A stretch of DNA of 64,000 nt from Physcomitrium patens (taxonomy: Eukaryota; Streptophyta; Bryopsida; Funariales; Funariaceae), in the NCBI RefSeq assembly GCF_000002425.4, contig NC_037256.1:17644586-17708585 (forward strand). The letters are read 5' to 3'. A program made the position numbers and the translations under genes. The notes beneath the pieces are model-generated. The model was not told where the DNA came from, ran no database searches, and saw only the letters and a list, made by a program, of their open reading frames with translations. Below, in pieces: positions 35,641 to 48,132 of this stretch; the stretch's first letter is position 1, and each line of letters begins with the position of its first letter.

Positions 35641-37140
35641 AATAAGACTTTCATACTTATAAATACTTCTAAATTCTAATAAGTATGTAAATAGTCAAAA
35701 ATACTCTCTAATCTTAGTATTTATCTCATTAAATGATTCAATACTATATTTTTTAACTAATCCACCAATTAAGATTTATTAGTAGAATTCACGAAGGAAT
35801 TAGTTTAAAAGAGCTACTATTGAGATTTTTTTTATGCTGATAATAGCTTTTATGTATTTAGAATCACCTTTATTAAATATTGGTGACTCTTAAAATATTT
35901 TTTATATTTTATTTTTGATGTTTAAAACACATACTATACAAATCTTATTAAAAAAAGGATTGAAAAACAATCTCACTATCAAAAAGTGTAGTCAGGCCAT
36001 CCATATAGATGAATGAAGATAGATGATAGAAATCTTCATTTTCTTCGGCCAAGAAACATGTTTAATAGACTATAAGGAGATTATCTAAGGCCTTATTAGA
36101 AATTATGATTATTCTTTTTGAATAATTTAAATATCAAATTCTAAAGTCAAAGAGATTAAATTTTGGATGTAGTTTTGTATAAAAATTGAGTGATTTAAAT
36201 TTTTTGTGAAGGAGATATAGGTGCTTAAGGTCAAGGTATTGATTTCATATCTACTATCATTCTTTGGAGCATAACCCATGCATGTAGAAAATAACCTAGG
36301 ATTAACAACCAGAATTGGAAAATACACTTATTCAACTATATTGTCCATATATGACTCATAAATTCTAAATAAAGGTAAAAAAAATTATTTGGAATTGAAA
36401 TCAGCATTTTCAATATAGTGACACTTTGTTACTTGCTTATTTAGGAATTGAATTTTGAGCTATATCTTTCAATTAATTTGATGATGTTTTGGACTAAAAT
36501 TTATTTAAAATATATATTATTATATTAAAAAGCTACTTAAAATTTTTGGTGGGATTTAAATTTTTGGTTTTTAAAATATAAAATGAATAGTAATTGGATA
36601 TTTATAAATTAGGATTTAAAGTAATTGCCAAAGTTTTCTAGATGCCAAACAATTGGAAGTGATTTTATGGCTGATTATTTTATTGTAACAAAGCTTAAGA
36701 ATATATGCTATATTATATATAAGTTTAAGTAAAATTGACTAGTCGGATCAAGAAATAAGAGATCCTACTCTTTAAAAAGAAAAAATTCTTTATAGGTAAA
36801 TAAGTTATTGAACGGATTTTGTTACTATTTGATTATTTTGTAAGAACCAAACTAAGACTTCATGGAGATGTAAAAGATGGATATATAAATTTGTAATAAA
36901 ATTTTGATATGAAGATGAGTCTTTAAAAGGAGATTATTGATTTTTTATAAAATTATTAGTAATCTAACCTAATGAGAATTTGGTTAGTTATAGCTCAGTT
37001 TAGCATAGCAACTGCTGTTAAAGAGTTCATAAATATCATATAAAGGCTTATGTACAAATCTACCCAAAAATTAAAAGTTTCTTGTTTATATATTTATTAT
37101 TATTATTATTATTATTAATTTTATTTTTCCTTCATATTAA
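35641..37140. other. AT-rich region without recognised genes
   Basis: Short minus-strand readings (for example 36127-36327) show no known domain. An (ATT)n run lies at 37089-37117. Part may be an unrecognised LTR or the middle of copia J. Confidence 0.3.
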
Positions 37141-38641
37141 AGATAAATTATTTATTAGAAATTGATCAATAAGTTTAAGGTAAACCTTCTATAGCTAGAT
37201 ACCTAGACTATTTCTAAATTAAAAATGATACAACATAATATTTTTTAGAATGGCTTTTAGTATCTCTTTGATAATATTTCCATTAAAAAAAGAAAATTTT
37301 AAGTCGAATAGATAAGATTAAATAATAGCATAATTAAAACCAATTTCAAGACTAGAAAAAAAAATGTGTAGTAATAGCTAACTATCTATATAAAGTCTTT
37401 GGCAACTAAACATACTTTAAATTTATTAATATAATCATTAACATTGTATTTGACTTTAAAAAACTATTTAGAATTAGTTAATTTATGTCTTTTAGAAAGT
37501 AGAGTTATTTACCAAGTTTTATTTTTAAATAAGAATTAAATTTTAGAATCAATGACTAATTGCCAATTTTTGGCATGAAAATTAATCAAAGCTCATTTAC
37601 AAGTAGTGTTTTTATCCATTGTATTAACAAACAAAGCTTTTTCTTTAGTAGTAGAATTTGATTTTAAATTCTTTTTATCTTTTCGTAGATATAATTAGCC
37701 TTTTACAAAGATTTATTTTTTATTAAAATATTTTCTTAAGTAGTAAATAATATTGTAGAAGTTTAGAAGAATCATTTTTTTAGGAGTTATATATAATTTA
37801 GAAAATTTATCATATAAGTACATTGGATTTAATTGTATAGTATTATCTTTATTGAGATACCACTTATAAATGATTTGCCATCAATATTGGTTAGCTCATT
37901 TGGATTATGGTATGATTGTAATTAAAGATGAGAAATATTAAATTTATTTATGGCTGGTACAAGTAATCTATTATGTACTATATACATTTCAATCAAAATA
38001 AGAAAAGAAAATTCAAATGAAGATTTGTTTTGTTTTTAAAATCATTTTACCATGGAACTTCTATAGATGGGATATAACATGAATTTTCATCAAATGAAAT
38101 ATTATCTAAAATCATCATTTTATAGTATCTTTACTTATTAAACAATAAGGATTTTGTATATTGTAGCAAGAAAAAATACATGGTATGGTATGATTATCAA
38201 GTTTCTTGCAATGATCTTTGTAGATTAAGGCAAACACCATGTTTCCATAAAAAATTGAATAAGATAAATTGGATATTTTATTGGAGAGTGCAACTTCATA
38301 GAGAGTGAAAATTTTAATTACTTTGGTTAGAAATCTATTTTGTAAATAATCTGCAGTGAGAAGGGCCTCACCACAAAAACATTTAGATAAGCTATTTTGT
38401 AACAGTATGGAAATAATGGCACCAACTAAAGTACAATTTTTTCTTTTGCTAAAACTAATTTGTGAAGTTGGATCAAGAATAGTTTAATAACATTGAATAT
38501 TATGTTCTTAAAATAATAAATGAAAAAATTCTTAAACTTATGTTTTCTACTATTGTTAATCAAAGAATAATAAGTTTTTTTAAATTTTTATTTTTCTATT
38601 AATTATATATAACTTTGAAATTTATCAAAGATTTTAGATTT

Positions 38642-38647
<6 letters not shown>

Positions 38648-38680
<33 letters not shown>
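38648..38680. repeat. (TA)n microsatellite
   Basis: About 16 TA units inside the integrase region of copia J. Further TA runs lie at 39339-39371, 40077-40105 and 44371-44398. Confidence 0.9.
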
Positions 38681-38682
<2 letters not shown>

Positions 38683-39335
38683 GGACTTATTTTTCATTAA
38701 TTTATAAAAATATAAAAAACTAAAATGAGCAGGTAGATTAATTGGTCCACATAAATCACTATGAACTAGTTCTAATAACTTTGTGCCACAAAAATTGGTG
38801 TTGTTGAAAAATAGAGCCTTGTATTGTTTACAAATAAGACAAAGTTAACATAATAGTAAAATACTAACATTATAATTTTTTATGCTACTACACATTAATT
38901 TGAATTGATGAAGTCATTGCTTATTTATATGATATAAAGATACTATAAATAACTATTAATATAGACAAAGACAAAATGAGCAATTATGATAGAACTAAAT
39001 TTTTTGTTATTACTAAGCTTATACAAATTATTTTCTAATAAACAAATAATAAGTTATTTATCAACACTATTCTTTAATTTTTATTTTATTTTGAAAAAAA
39101 TTAATATTTTAAATAGCTTTATTAAATTATGTTATTGAAAATAAGTTTTTAATAAGGCCATAAATGTATAAAAATTAGGTGTTTCTTTTACTTTATAATC
39201 AAATAACTATATTACAACATCTCATTGACCTTCAATTACATAGGTATTATTGTCACTTAAGTAAAATAAGATATTATTTGGCCATTCTTTATAATTTATA
39301 AAATTTATTTTTTCATAAGACATATGTTACATAAT

Positions 39336-39373
<38 letters not shown>

Positions 39374-39720
39374 CAATCATCATAAATTATAGATGGTTTA
39401 TTGGTTTGTTTAAACAAAGAAGCTACATATAATTGATGATTTTGTAGACTATTTTGATTTTGAATAAAATTTGATTACCATTTATTGGAATGGTTGTTAT
39501 TTTTTTATTTGATTTTAAGAATTAACAATGATTTTAACAAGTTACTTTTATTTTGTTAAAAATTATGAATATGCTTTATTTTAGTACCATTGGGTTTTAT
39601 TTTTAGTGAACATAATTAAGTATTGAGATGTATTTTGGTGAGAAGGTCTCCAGATTTAGAAATTTGAGCCAATTCATCCCAAGTTAATTTTGTTGACATC
39701 CAACTTCCCACATGGAATGC

Positions 39721-40077
39721 TATTGTAAGATCCAAACTATTGTTAATTATTACAAAAATATTATATTGTATTCTTTTCAATGAACTATACTTCCTTCTCT
39801 TGTTAAGAAGGGGCTCTTACAATGCCTAAAGTAATGTCAGATACTGCAAATGGTATTGGTTTGGGCTCATTACCATGAACGATGGACCAAAATTTTCTAA
39901 AAAATATAATTTTGACATTAATACCATGTAAGCCTGTGAAAGTGTAATATTGAATTGAAATTTATCAGATAAAACATCTTCAATAAATCTCAAAGACATA
40001 ATCAAAGATCATATCTTTTTACCAAGGAACACATTATTATACTATTTACTACATACACAACTAATTATTTGCTATAG

Positions 40078-40108
<31 letters not shown>

Positions 40109-40294
40109 AATATAACCCATCTACCCAAAACTCACTTTTAAAGTATTCGATAAATTTTCTCCTATTCCATTACTGAGTTACGTTTTTTAATGATTTGTAG
40201 GTTAGTGCGATGTGTGCAGAGGAAGCCCGATGCAGGTTCAGTAACAACCTTCAGGCACCGGTGAATTACTTCCAAGGGATGCAAACTTGTGAAC
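39721..40294. other. Downstream flank of the ABC ATPase gene
   Basis: No coding reading is recognised. A (TA)n tract lies at 40077-40105. The 3' untranslated region and poly-A site of the minus-strand gene should fall just below 40295, but no clear AATAAA was picked out. Confidence 0.4.
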
Positions 40295-43200
40295 CTAGTG
40301 TCTTTGAGCCGCTTCGAGGTATTCTCGAGCTCGAGGATGACTAGCACAGTCCAACTCGGTAGGTTTGAAAACTTCTAGCAGCTCACCAGCAACCACCAGG
40401 CACACATGATCTGCAATGCGTTTCACTTGTTCAAGGCTGTGCGAGACCATAATTACCGTCAGCCCTGATCTCTTGAGCTCCAATACCGACTGTTCTATGT
40501 GATGCGTAGAAATCGGGTCAAGTGCACTCGTCGGTTCATCGAGCAGGAGTACCTGAAACAGCGAAAAGAGGAAATGAGGTGATGAACACTTAGTAAGAAT
40601 CATTGAGTTCAAGGTAACAACTGCTCTAATAATTTTTCCTGCATTAATTTCAAAGCTTCTAACGCATATGTCAATTACTCCAGGGTTATGACTACATTAG
40701 GCACCAGCAAGACCAGTCCATCGACTCCGCATTCATTTCCTCGTTAGCACTAACAAGGTCACTTGAAAAGCAGACGACCACGATAACCTGTACATATGGA
40801 TCTTACTCACATCTGGCTTATTTGCAAGAGTTCGGGCGAGTGCCACTCGTTGGGCTTGGCCAACAGAAAGCCCAACAACAGGTTTGTGGACAAAGGACGC
40901 ATCCAGATCTGCTTGTTCAAGGTACCCTTCAACTTCGCTGTCTATCAAAGTTTTTCCTTGAAGGTTTGGCCCGTAGCGAACATTATCGGCCACAGTCCCT
41001 GCAAGAACTCAAGGTCTTCATCTCAATTCAGACGATGATGTTCATCATCTTTCAATCACCCAGGGCCATCTTCCTGTGGGTCGTTCTTTCAAAGTACATG
41101 ACGTGGATCTCGTTAAATTAAATAAAGTAACGAATGCAACCATTCTCGTATAAGCAGAAACTTGACTAGCATCCTTGGACACTCTTTCTTTCAAAGATGG
41201 GCTTACCATCAAAAAGCATAGGAGTTTGAAACAACATCCCAATCCGTCTACGAACGGTCAACACATCCATCTTAACAATGTCCTCCCCATCGAGAAAGAT
41301 GGTATCAGCTGGAGGCTCCCAAAGTCGATTAATAGCTCTCAAGAAGGTTGACTGCAAAACACGGCAATCATCTTGGATAAAACACCCTATCTTGGGAATT
41401 TGAACACAAACCTAATGTATTAAACTATTAAGATACAGACAGTGAATAAACTTTGCAATGGAGTGCTCAGAAAATCTACCTTTCCGCTTCCACTTGGCCC
41501 AATGATGCAATACACTAGTCCTCCACTAATCTCAACAGAGATCCCCTTAAGAAGTAAGTTCTTGGGCTCAACAAGATTCCGGATGCTGACACAAGCGAAT
41601 GATTTACGCCTTAGAGAGGAACTCGCCGAGAACGAACTTGACCCGGGGTTCGAACTCCCACTTAAATCGTCAGAAACATTAAGTAGATGTTCTCTTACTT
41701 CTTCATCCCTTGTTCCTACAAAGACAACGATAAGGTTTTTTGGATTTAGCAAATACTGGTATATCCGCTCTTCAGCTGAGAGGTGCCCACTACTCAAAAG
41801 CTCCCACTGAAGTTTTCAGTAATTCAATAAATGTGCAATTAATAATTTGTATTTCGAATTTTCTTATTCAAGCGTTCTACAGTCAAGGCGCACGCCCAAA
41901 AGTTTTATTGGAACTAAAATTAAATTTTTGAAACAAAATACAAAAGAAGAGGAAGAAGAAGAAAAGAGGAGAGGGAGTAGAAACGAGACAAAAGAATGGT
42001 ACAAGAGAGAAAGAACTGTGTTGATATCGTGGAACCTCCGAAATATAACATTATTCTAGCACACGTGATCAGAGCAGCAGTAAAATGAGTTAACGAGGCT
42101 TCTGTAAAAACTCCAGCACAGTTACGAGCCCAGACGAGGTTGTTAAAATCCCCTAAGTTCCTGCTTGGGGCAATTGGGAGATACCGTGGAAGTGCTGGTA
42201 GCGATCAAGACCAAGTGATGAATGAGGTCTTGTAACGTTGGATTAGATATGAATACTAAAATATGCTCGAACCCCTGTCTTCCAAACTACACTAGTTATG
42301 CTAAGAAGGGATTTCAATCAAAATCAAAACGCCCTTTGCCCAACTAGAGGATGTAAGAGGATCGAATGACAGAGGAAATGACAAAAGGGAGGTACACGAC
42401 CAGACCAGAGCAGACCGACCTTTCCATTCCAGAAGCCGCAGACCCTCATCGTTCGACCCCTCCAAATGAGCCATATTCAAACTTACTCTACATGCTCAGA
42501 TTTGAAGCTCTTCGTCAGTAGCCAAGCGTGTATCACTCGCTATAAAAGATAAACGGTAGGCCATCAATTCCTCTCTTTCTGCCGCCCTTGCAGAGTCTCA
42601 CACACAATAATATGTTCAGACTCTAAATGCATCTCAATCTCTGCACAGGTATGCTCTAAATTGGGAACCACGACGGGACCCGATTACCAAACGAAGCGCA
42701 CAAGCTACAACCAAAGTAGCTCAATTGACACTGAGCTTAAAATCAGGACAGCTTCGTCTTCATGGCAATCATTCCAGTTTCTACGACTTGAGCGTAATCG
42801 ATCACACCATCAGAGTTACTAAAACTAAATCCATCAAACCATAATTTCATCATGCACTGGCAAAAACCGCATTCAGACACAGCCCTAACTCACATTCGTA
42901 TCGCAATTAGTTCATTAATCTTCGGAAATCTAAATCCACCCACATTGTCATGAGAATGCAACCAAAATTCAAGCCATTAATGGCCTTACATCAAGATCAC
43001 AAACGTCCACAACCCTCTAACATCCTACGAGCGCTAACTGATCGTGTACGCCACTCCTTTACTCGGCCCAAACTACCTTGAGCACAAACCTATTATCCCC
43101 CTCTGCCCAAATCTACCAACTCTACATCATCAGATTTCCAAATATTTATTAATCAAATTACTTGGAGGCATTCACACCACTTACACCAAAGTGGAGCGCA

Positions 43201-43431
43201 ACTTTCTACGACAATCACACGTCGCACATACTTGTCCTTGGATTCACAGATGACCCACGTTCCAAAAAAAACTACCATCGCACACAAGTACAAGAATCAT
43301 GAGCTCTACTTCCAGGAGCCGAGATAAAACCGAAGCAATCCAGGATAATCTTCATCAAATTTCCTGTGGAAAGAATGGGTCAATGCGACCAGGTAGAAGA
43401 GTGGTGATTTACCGGAGTGGGAAAGCGCCAT
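40295..43431 (-). CDS. ABCI17: ABC transporter I family member 17-like ATPase (STAR1 type), five exons
   Basis: Nucleotide-binding subunit of a bacterial-type ABC transporter. In rice and Arabidopsis, STAR1/ABCI17 pairs with the membrane protein STAR2/ALS3 and supports aluminium tolerance, with UDP-glucose as reported substrate. Inferred exons are 43413-43431, 41480-41715, 41207-41351, 40811-40998 and 40295-40552 (TAG at 40295-40297). All introns are GT-AG, phases agree, and the total is 846 bp or 281 residues (family about 260-290). Seen: Walker A GPSGSGKS at 79-86, Q-loop Q127 (GMLFQTP), FDGTVADNVRYGP across the exon 3/4 junction, signature LSVGQ at 177-181, Walker B VLLLDE at 197-202, and H-loop H234. 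There are no membrane segments, as expected. Exon 1 encodes only MALSHS plus one base. It was chosen because its ATG has a CCACCATGG context, its donor CG|GTAAAT is phase 1, and the acceptor TTTGTAG|GA at 41716 needs phase 1. Start remains the least certain part. Confidence 0.85.
41716..43412 (-). other. Intron 1 of the ABCI17-like gene (about 1.7 kb)
   Basis: Donor GTAAAT at 43412, acceptor TTGTCTTTGTAG ending at 41716. Base composition is less AT-rich than the surrounding repeats and no transposon was recognised in it. Several short open frames on both strands show no known domain. The first intron is much longer than the others (127, 208 and 258 bp), a common pattern for regulatory first introns in plants. 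Confidence 0.6.
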
Positions 43432-43721
43432 GGTGGAGCGGAGATACAGCAGCAGAAGTGGCAATAGAGGAGAGCGATGGGAGCTCTCGGAAAGGCTGGG
43501 ATGGAAGCAGCCAGGGGATCCAGCAAGGGCATCAATTTCGCACTCAAACTGGCATCCACCCCCCCTCGACGCCGAAGAGCCACCAGGCCAGGCCTTCGTC
43601 GCTTCCATGGTAGACACCCCACGTACTAACATAGCCCGTCTCTCATCAACTAGCGGAATTGTGTAGCAAGCGAGCTGATCTCGTGCACGCAAGATTGTTG
43701 ATTGTCATTATCATTTTGCAG
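43432..43721 (-). promoter_or_regulatory. 5' leader and probable promoter-proximal region of the ABCI17-like gene
   Basis: A GC-richer block with CT-rich minus-strand text, like a plant 5' untranslated region. Two ATGs (43630-43632 and 43606-43608) lie upstream in frame with the chosen start and no stop lies between, so the leader could also be coding (67 or 59 extra residues). The block ends abruptly at about 43690-43720, where AT-rich DNA with LRR exons on the opposite strand begins. No TATA box was assigned. Confidence 0.45.
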
Positions 43722-46023
43722 ATCAATTGTTGGACCAAATAATGAAGGAGATGTAGTGATTGTTGGTGAGCTGCCAACAATTATTTTAAATTTTACCAAT
43801 CTTCAAGAGCTGTAAGTATGAAACAACAATTCACTCACATCTTGCTTCAAATACTTCTTCTATCTAAACACTAGATTTTAAACGATGATTGTTATTAATG
43901 AACTAGATCTGTGATGTCTTTGGCTCCTTTAATGTTTTATTGATTTACTTCATTTCTGTTTAATGATTTTCATGTTTAATTTTCCATACAGCTCAATTGT
44001 TGGTAAACTTTTTGGACCACTTCCAAATGACACACTCAATTGTTGGCCATTGAAGACATCAATGTAAGCATTTCATTGTCTATTTGGATTTATTATTTAC
44101 AAGGTCTTAGTAATTTTGAAGATCAATTGAAATATTTTTTTTATAAATATTAAGCATATTTTTTGCATTATTATAAAACAAAAAAAAACTATAGTTTTTT
44201 TAAACATGTCTATATGGTTATTAAAATTGGTTGGTTGAATAATTAGAATTTAATAAATTATACCAATTTCATATTTTTATTATGGAAATTTAATTTTCAA
44301 GCATAAATTTTTTTATAATAATCTATGTCTATTAAAAATTCTCCTTTGATATATAAAAATAGTTATTGAAGTTATATATATATATATATATATATATTAA
44401 GGTATTTAGAAATATTTGTATAAGCAAAGGCAATGAAAAGATATGGCTTTGAAATTCCATTATTGCAAAATAATAAATGTTGCAACTTCTATGCTATTGC
44501 AACTCTAAATGAAGTTATCTTAGATAACTAGATTTGGATGAATAAGAATTTATTTAGTTCTAATCTTGAAAAATAAAATAAAATAAATATTTTGACATTG
44601 CAATGTCCATAAATCCTAATCCTATTTCTAATGACTTTTAAGATGACTTCAATATAAGTAATAGAAGATTGTCAACATGCCACTTTAGCCATGTATTATT
44701 GATTTGGTCCAAATATGGATACAATTTTTATACAAATATTATTTCTTTGAGAGTTTTAGATTAGTTGCATCATACTAGTGCTATTATAGAATTTTATTTT
44801 GCATTAACATGATTGTTTTGGATTTAGATCATTTTGTGGTTATAATCTTTTTAGAAGCATAATATTTTCAACCAACTCAAAATTAATGGTGCAACTTGCA
44901 ACATTGTAAGTAAATGGATTGAAATTGTCTAAGCATTCTAACTTTATATTGTTTATTATGATATGTTATCGAATTATTTAAAAATCATTTATAATTATAA
45001 AATTTACTATTAAATATTTATATTTATAGATTTTGTATTTATAAATAGTTTATTATATATGAAGTTAAGAATAATATACTCTATAGTAAACTAAGTAGAT
45101 TCAATCTAATAATTAAAAAATATTCTATTGAATATTCTTGCAAATATGATTATTTAGGCATTTCAATCTTTAAAGTTTAAGTTTTTATAGTAATTAAGTT
45201 TTTTTTTTTTTTTTTTTTTTTTTAATAATCATAAAATATTTTATACTATCTTTTATACTTCAAACTTTCAATATTTATGAATATTTATTTTATTTCATTT
45301 TATTATTTTTATACTATAAAATATTATTTTTATTCATTTTTATTTTATGCAGAGATTTATTTAACAATGCTTTTATAAAATCAATGCTATTTTTCCAAAA
45401 TACAAAACAATATGCCCTTAGTTCTTTGTAAGTATTAAAACACATTATTACATAAAATTTATGTTATACCAAAAATTCAATATTCCATAATAGTTGTATA
45501 GAAGATGCTTTTAGATAATATATTATGCACTATAAAATTCATAAGGATTAGATTCATATTTTAAAATTTGTTAATTACTCCTTAATTGTTTTTTGGATAA
45601 ATTTGATAGCATTATAAATTTCTTAGACTTGATGATTGTGGAGGTTTATCTAATTGATAATTTTGTATTTTCATTTATTTCCAAGAGTGTTAGCAATAAT
45701 TAATTGATAGGAATATATTATGATAATCAATAGGATATACTTAAATCTATTGACATATCAATCAATTAGTTCATTGATGTCATTATATGCAAAGATGTTT
45801 TTTTTCTTGAATTCATATAAGTTGGACTCTTCATTTTATTAAAAAAATTAAATAATTAAATTTTATATCAATGAACATATTTTGTAAATAATCATAAATT
45901 AAAATTTAATAAAAGTGATTTCTTCATGGTTGTTTTTTGTACAAAATTATGCAGATATACACAACATAATCACTTACAAAGATTTTTAAGTCAACTTTTG
46001 AAACTGCCTCAATTACAAGAAAT
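43722..46023 (+). pseudogene. Leucine-rich-repeat gene fragment: five phase-2 LRR exons
   Basis: Five exon-like blocks sit at 43722-43811, 43992-44063, 44828-44905, 45353-45427 and 45955-46023 (90, 72, 78, 75 and 69 bp). Each is bordered by AG and GT(A/G)AG-type sites, and each begins one base and ends two bases into a codon, so they can be joined in any number without losing frame. Readings fit the plant LRR consensus: GELPTIILNFTNLQEL, GKLFGPLPNDTLN, DLFNNAFIKSM, HNHLQRF and LLKLPQLQEM. One-repeat-per-72-bp exons are typical of several LRR receptor kinase groups. No signal peptide, membrane segment or kinase exon was found in the window, and several consensus positions have drifted. It is probably a decayed or partial gene. 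The last donor (GTAGAT) is weak. Confidence 0.65.
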
Positions 46024-46560
46024 GTAGATCTCCTCCACCATCTTTAAATTATAATATAAGTTCATAATTATTATGTTTTTATTATTGTGTGGTAGTTTAT
46101 TTATTTTTATTTTTATTTTTATTTTTTTTGATACAAATAGAGTTACATCTTTATTATAGGTAATTTAAATGTTACATATCTCAACCAAGTCTAATGAGGA
46201 ATATTAGATATTTACCTATATACTATTGAAAAATATATTAATTGATCCTAATAATTTCTATTTTTATCTATTACCTATTTATATTTCCATAGTTCTATTT
46301 ATATATTATTACTGATGGAAAAGCTAAAAATATTCTATGGTATGAAGAACACTATATTTTATGCATGTTTGTATTTTAATCTAAGAATTTCTTTTGTAAT
46401 CAACTACTTTCAATTATATTATGTGGTATACTTGTTTTTGGGACTAAAGGGTCTTGTTAAACATTATACCATTTTTTTCTACCTTGTATATCCATGTGTA
46501 TATCTTATGGAGTAAAAGCCAAACTTGACTTACTAGCTTGAATCTTTAGAGATGCAATAT
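46024..46560. other. AT-rich spacer
   Basis: No supported gene. A 66-codon hydrophobic reading at 46315-46515 is rich in F, Y and L, as expected from AT-rich DNA by chance. Confidence 0.4.
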
Positions 46561-46564
46561 GCAA

Positions 46565-48132
46565 AGACACAATGAATCCATGTAGGGGAGAATACTATAA
46601 GTTTGTATTCTTGTGAATGATTAATTGAGGTGTTACCTCATATCTAGTTGTCATATAGAAACATGACTACATGATTAAAAATAAAAATATGGATGTTATT
46701 ATTAAAGAACCTAATAGAAAGATGTAGTAAAAAAATAAGAATAATTAATATGAAGGAAGTAAAAAATTTATGCCTAATATTTTTTTTTGTAGAAAGAACT
46801 TCTATTTACTTTGTAAGAGTATAAATACCTCAAATCAAAATAAATAAGATAAGTAAATAATATAGGTATACTTTGGAAAAAATTGATAATAGATTAAAAT
46901 AAAAATTACCTCAAATTACTAAAAATTGATACTTAAAGAGGACTAGATGTGAACTTCGATCAAAATCAGACCTTAAGATACAAAATTACATATCTACGAC
47001 AACTATTGGGTTTTTTTGAAAATAAAAGAATAGAATTAGGAAGAAAATAGATAAAAAGATTTTTGAGAGTTGGTTTTATGTCATTTGGATTATTTTGAGA
47101 TTTTGAGGGATTTTCAAACCAAATGATATACTTAATAGATTTGAATTTGAAAAATAAAAAAAGTTAATAAATTTCAAGATTTTGTGAATTTTGTAGCATG
47201 TTTATTATAGACAAAAATTTGATAGTTTGTCATTGTAAATGTATATGAGAGAGTTGAGGTCAATCAAGTAGTTAAATTGAAGAGTATAAGAGTTTTTATA
47301 AGTTATAGTTTGAGAAATTGGAGTTTAAAGGATTAATGAGGATTTCTAAGATATTTATCAATTTGGTAGTTGAATTAATATACAATTTTTCTCAATAGTA
47401 GCTTATTGGACTTTCAATTTTTTTTTAAAGTTGGGACCAATTAAATAATGAAATTAAGAGATTGTGACTCTAAAATATTAATATCAAGGTTGGAAAAGGA
47501 GGTTGGCTCACACTCGAGTAAAATTTAGAGATTATTGTCTATTTAATATATACAATCTTCTTCAAATTTTTTGTACTTATTGCTAATTTAGTTTTTATAA
47601 AATTTTCAAATTTAATTGATTAAGATTTGATTAGGGTTTGAACTACAATTTGATTAAAATTAATTAATATTTTAATTAGGATTTTAATTAGAATTTAATT
47701 AGGATTTAATCTAAGATTTGATTAAGATTATTTAAATTTTTAATTATGATTAAATTAGGATTGAATTAAGATTTAGTCCAGATTTATTTAAAATTTCTAT
47801 TTTTATTATTTTTTAAAGGTTTGTTTTATATTTCTTTATGATTTCTTTGTTAATTATTTTGAAATTAATTTATGACTTCTTTGTATTTTTTTGTAACTCT
47901 TTTAAATTTACTTTAGACTAATCAAAGTTTGACTTGGATTATTAAAGATTACTTAAATTTTATTTAAGGCTCTATTAGACTTAATAGGATTGTTGTTGTA
48001 TTTTTACTTACCTTCCATAACTAGGTATCTAGTGCATTCTCAAAAAAAAATACACATAATACAATATTATGGCTTTCACCTCATCAGGTATAATGATTCA
48101 TGTCATTCCAAGACTTTAATTTGGATGCTCCT
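46565..48132. repeat. Dispersed repeat family I, copy 2, cut by element H
   Basis: Diverged partner of 27859-29430, with the same order of phrases (see that entry). It starts near 'gaatccatgtagggg', an LTR-like beginning also seen in family D, and is interrupted at 48132 by the H LTR. No coding reading. Confidence 0.4.

Larger units (their letters stand above)
33400..39720 (-). mobile_element. Element J: very old Ty1/copia copy, interrupted
   Basis: Minus-strand translation gives copia landmarks in order. Gag-pre-integrase and the protease tail lie at about 38840-39330 (NNTYVIEGQ, LHQFKLMCSSMKNYNVS). The integrase start lies near 38720-38780 (LLELVHSDLCGPINLPAHF). RT entry lies at about 37370-37560 (KNKTW, FFKVKYNVN, CLVAKDF). 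The RT end lies near 33740-33800 (SSAIHWQGIKKIYNILK). A family H LTR (34557-35640) lies inside it, and 35640-37100 is not clearly part of it. Broken in very many places. No LTRs were found. Confidence 0.65.

Noticed and set aside
39721-40294. Possible extra downstream exon or second gene next to the ABC gene
   Set aside because: Exon 5 ends with a normal stop and the usual family C-terminus. No domain was seen in the flank.
41442-41810. 122-codon plus-strand reading over the ABC gene
   Set aside because: It is the antisense shadow of ABCI17 exon 2, whose minus-strand reading has clear ATPase motifs.
43299-43666. Plus-strand GC-rich readings of about 80-104 codons
   Set aside because: They overlap exon 1 and the leader of the minus-strand ABC gene and have no recognisable domain. 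GC-rich leaders often lack stops by chance.
46315-46515. 66-codon F/Y/L-rich reading, resembling a membrane protein
   Set aside because: Composition is what AT-rich DNA gives by chance. No start context, neighbours or homologous copy support it.
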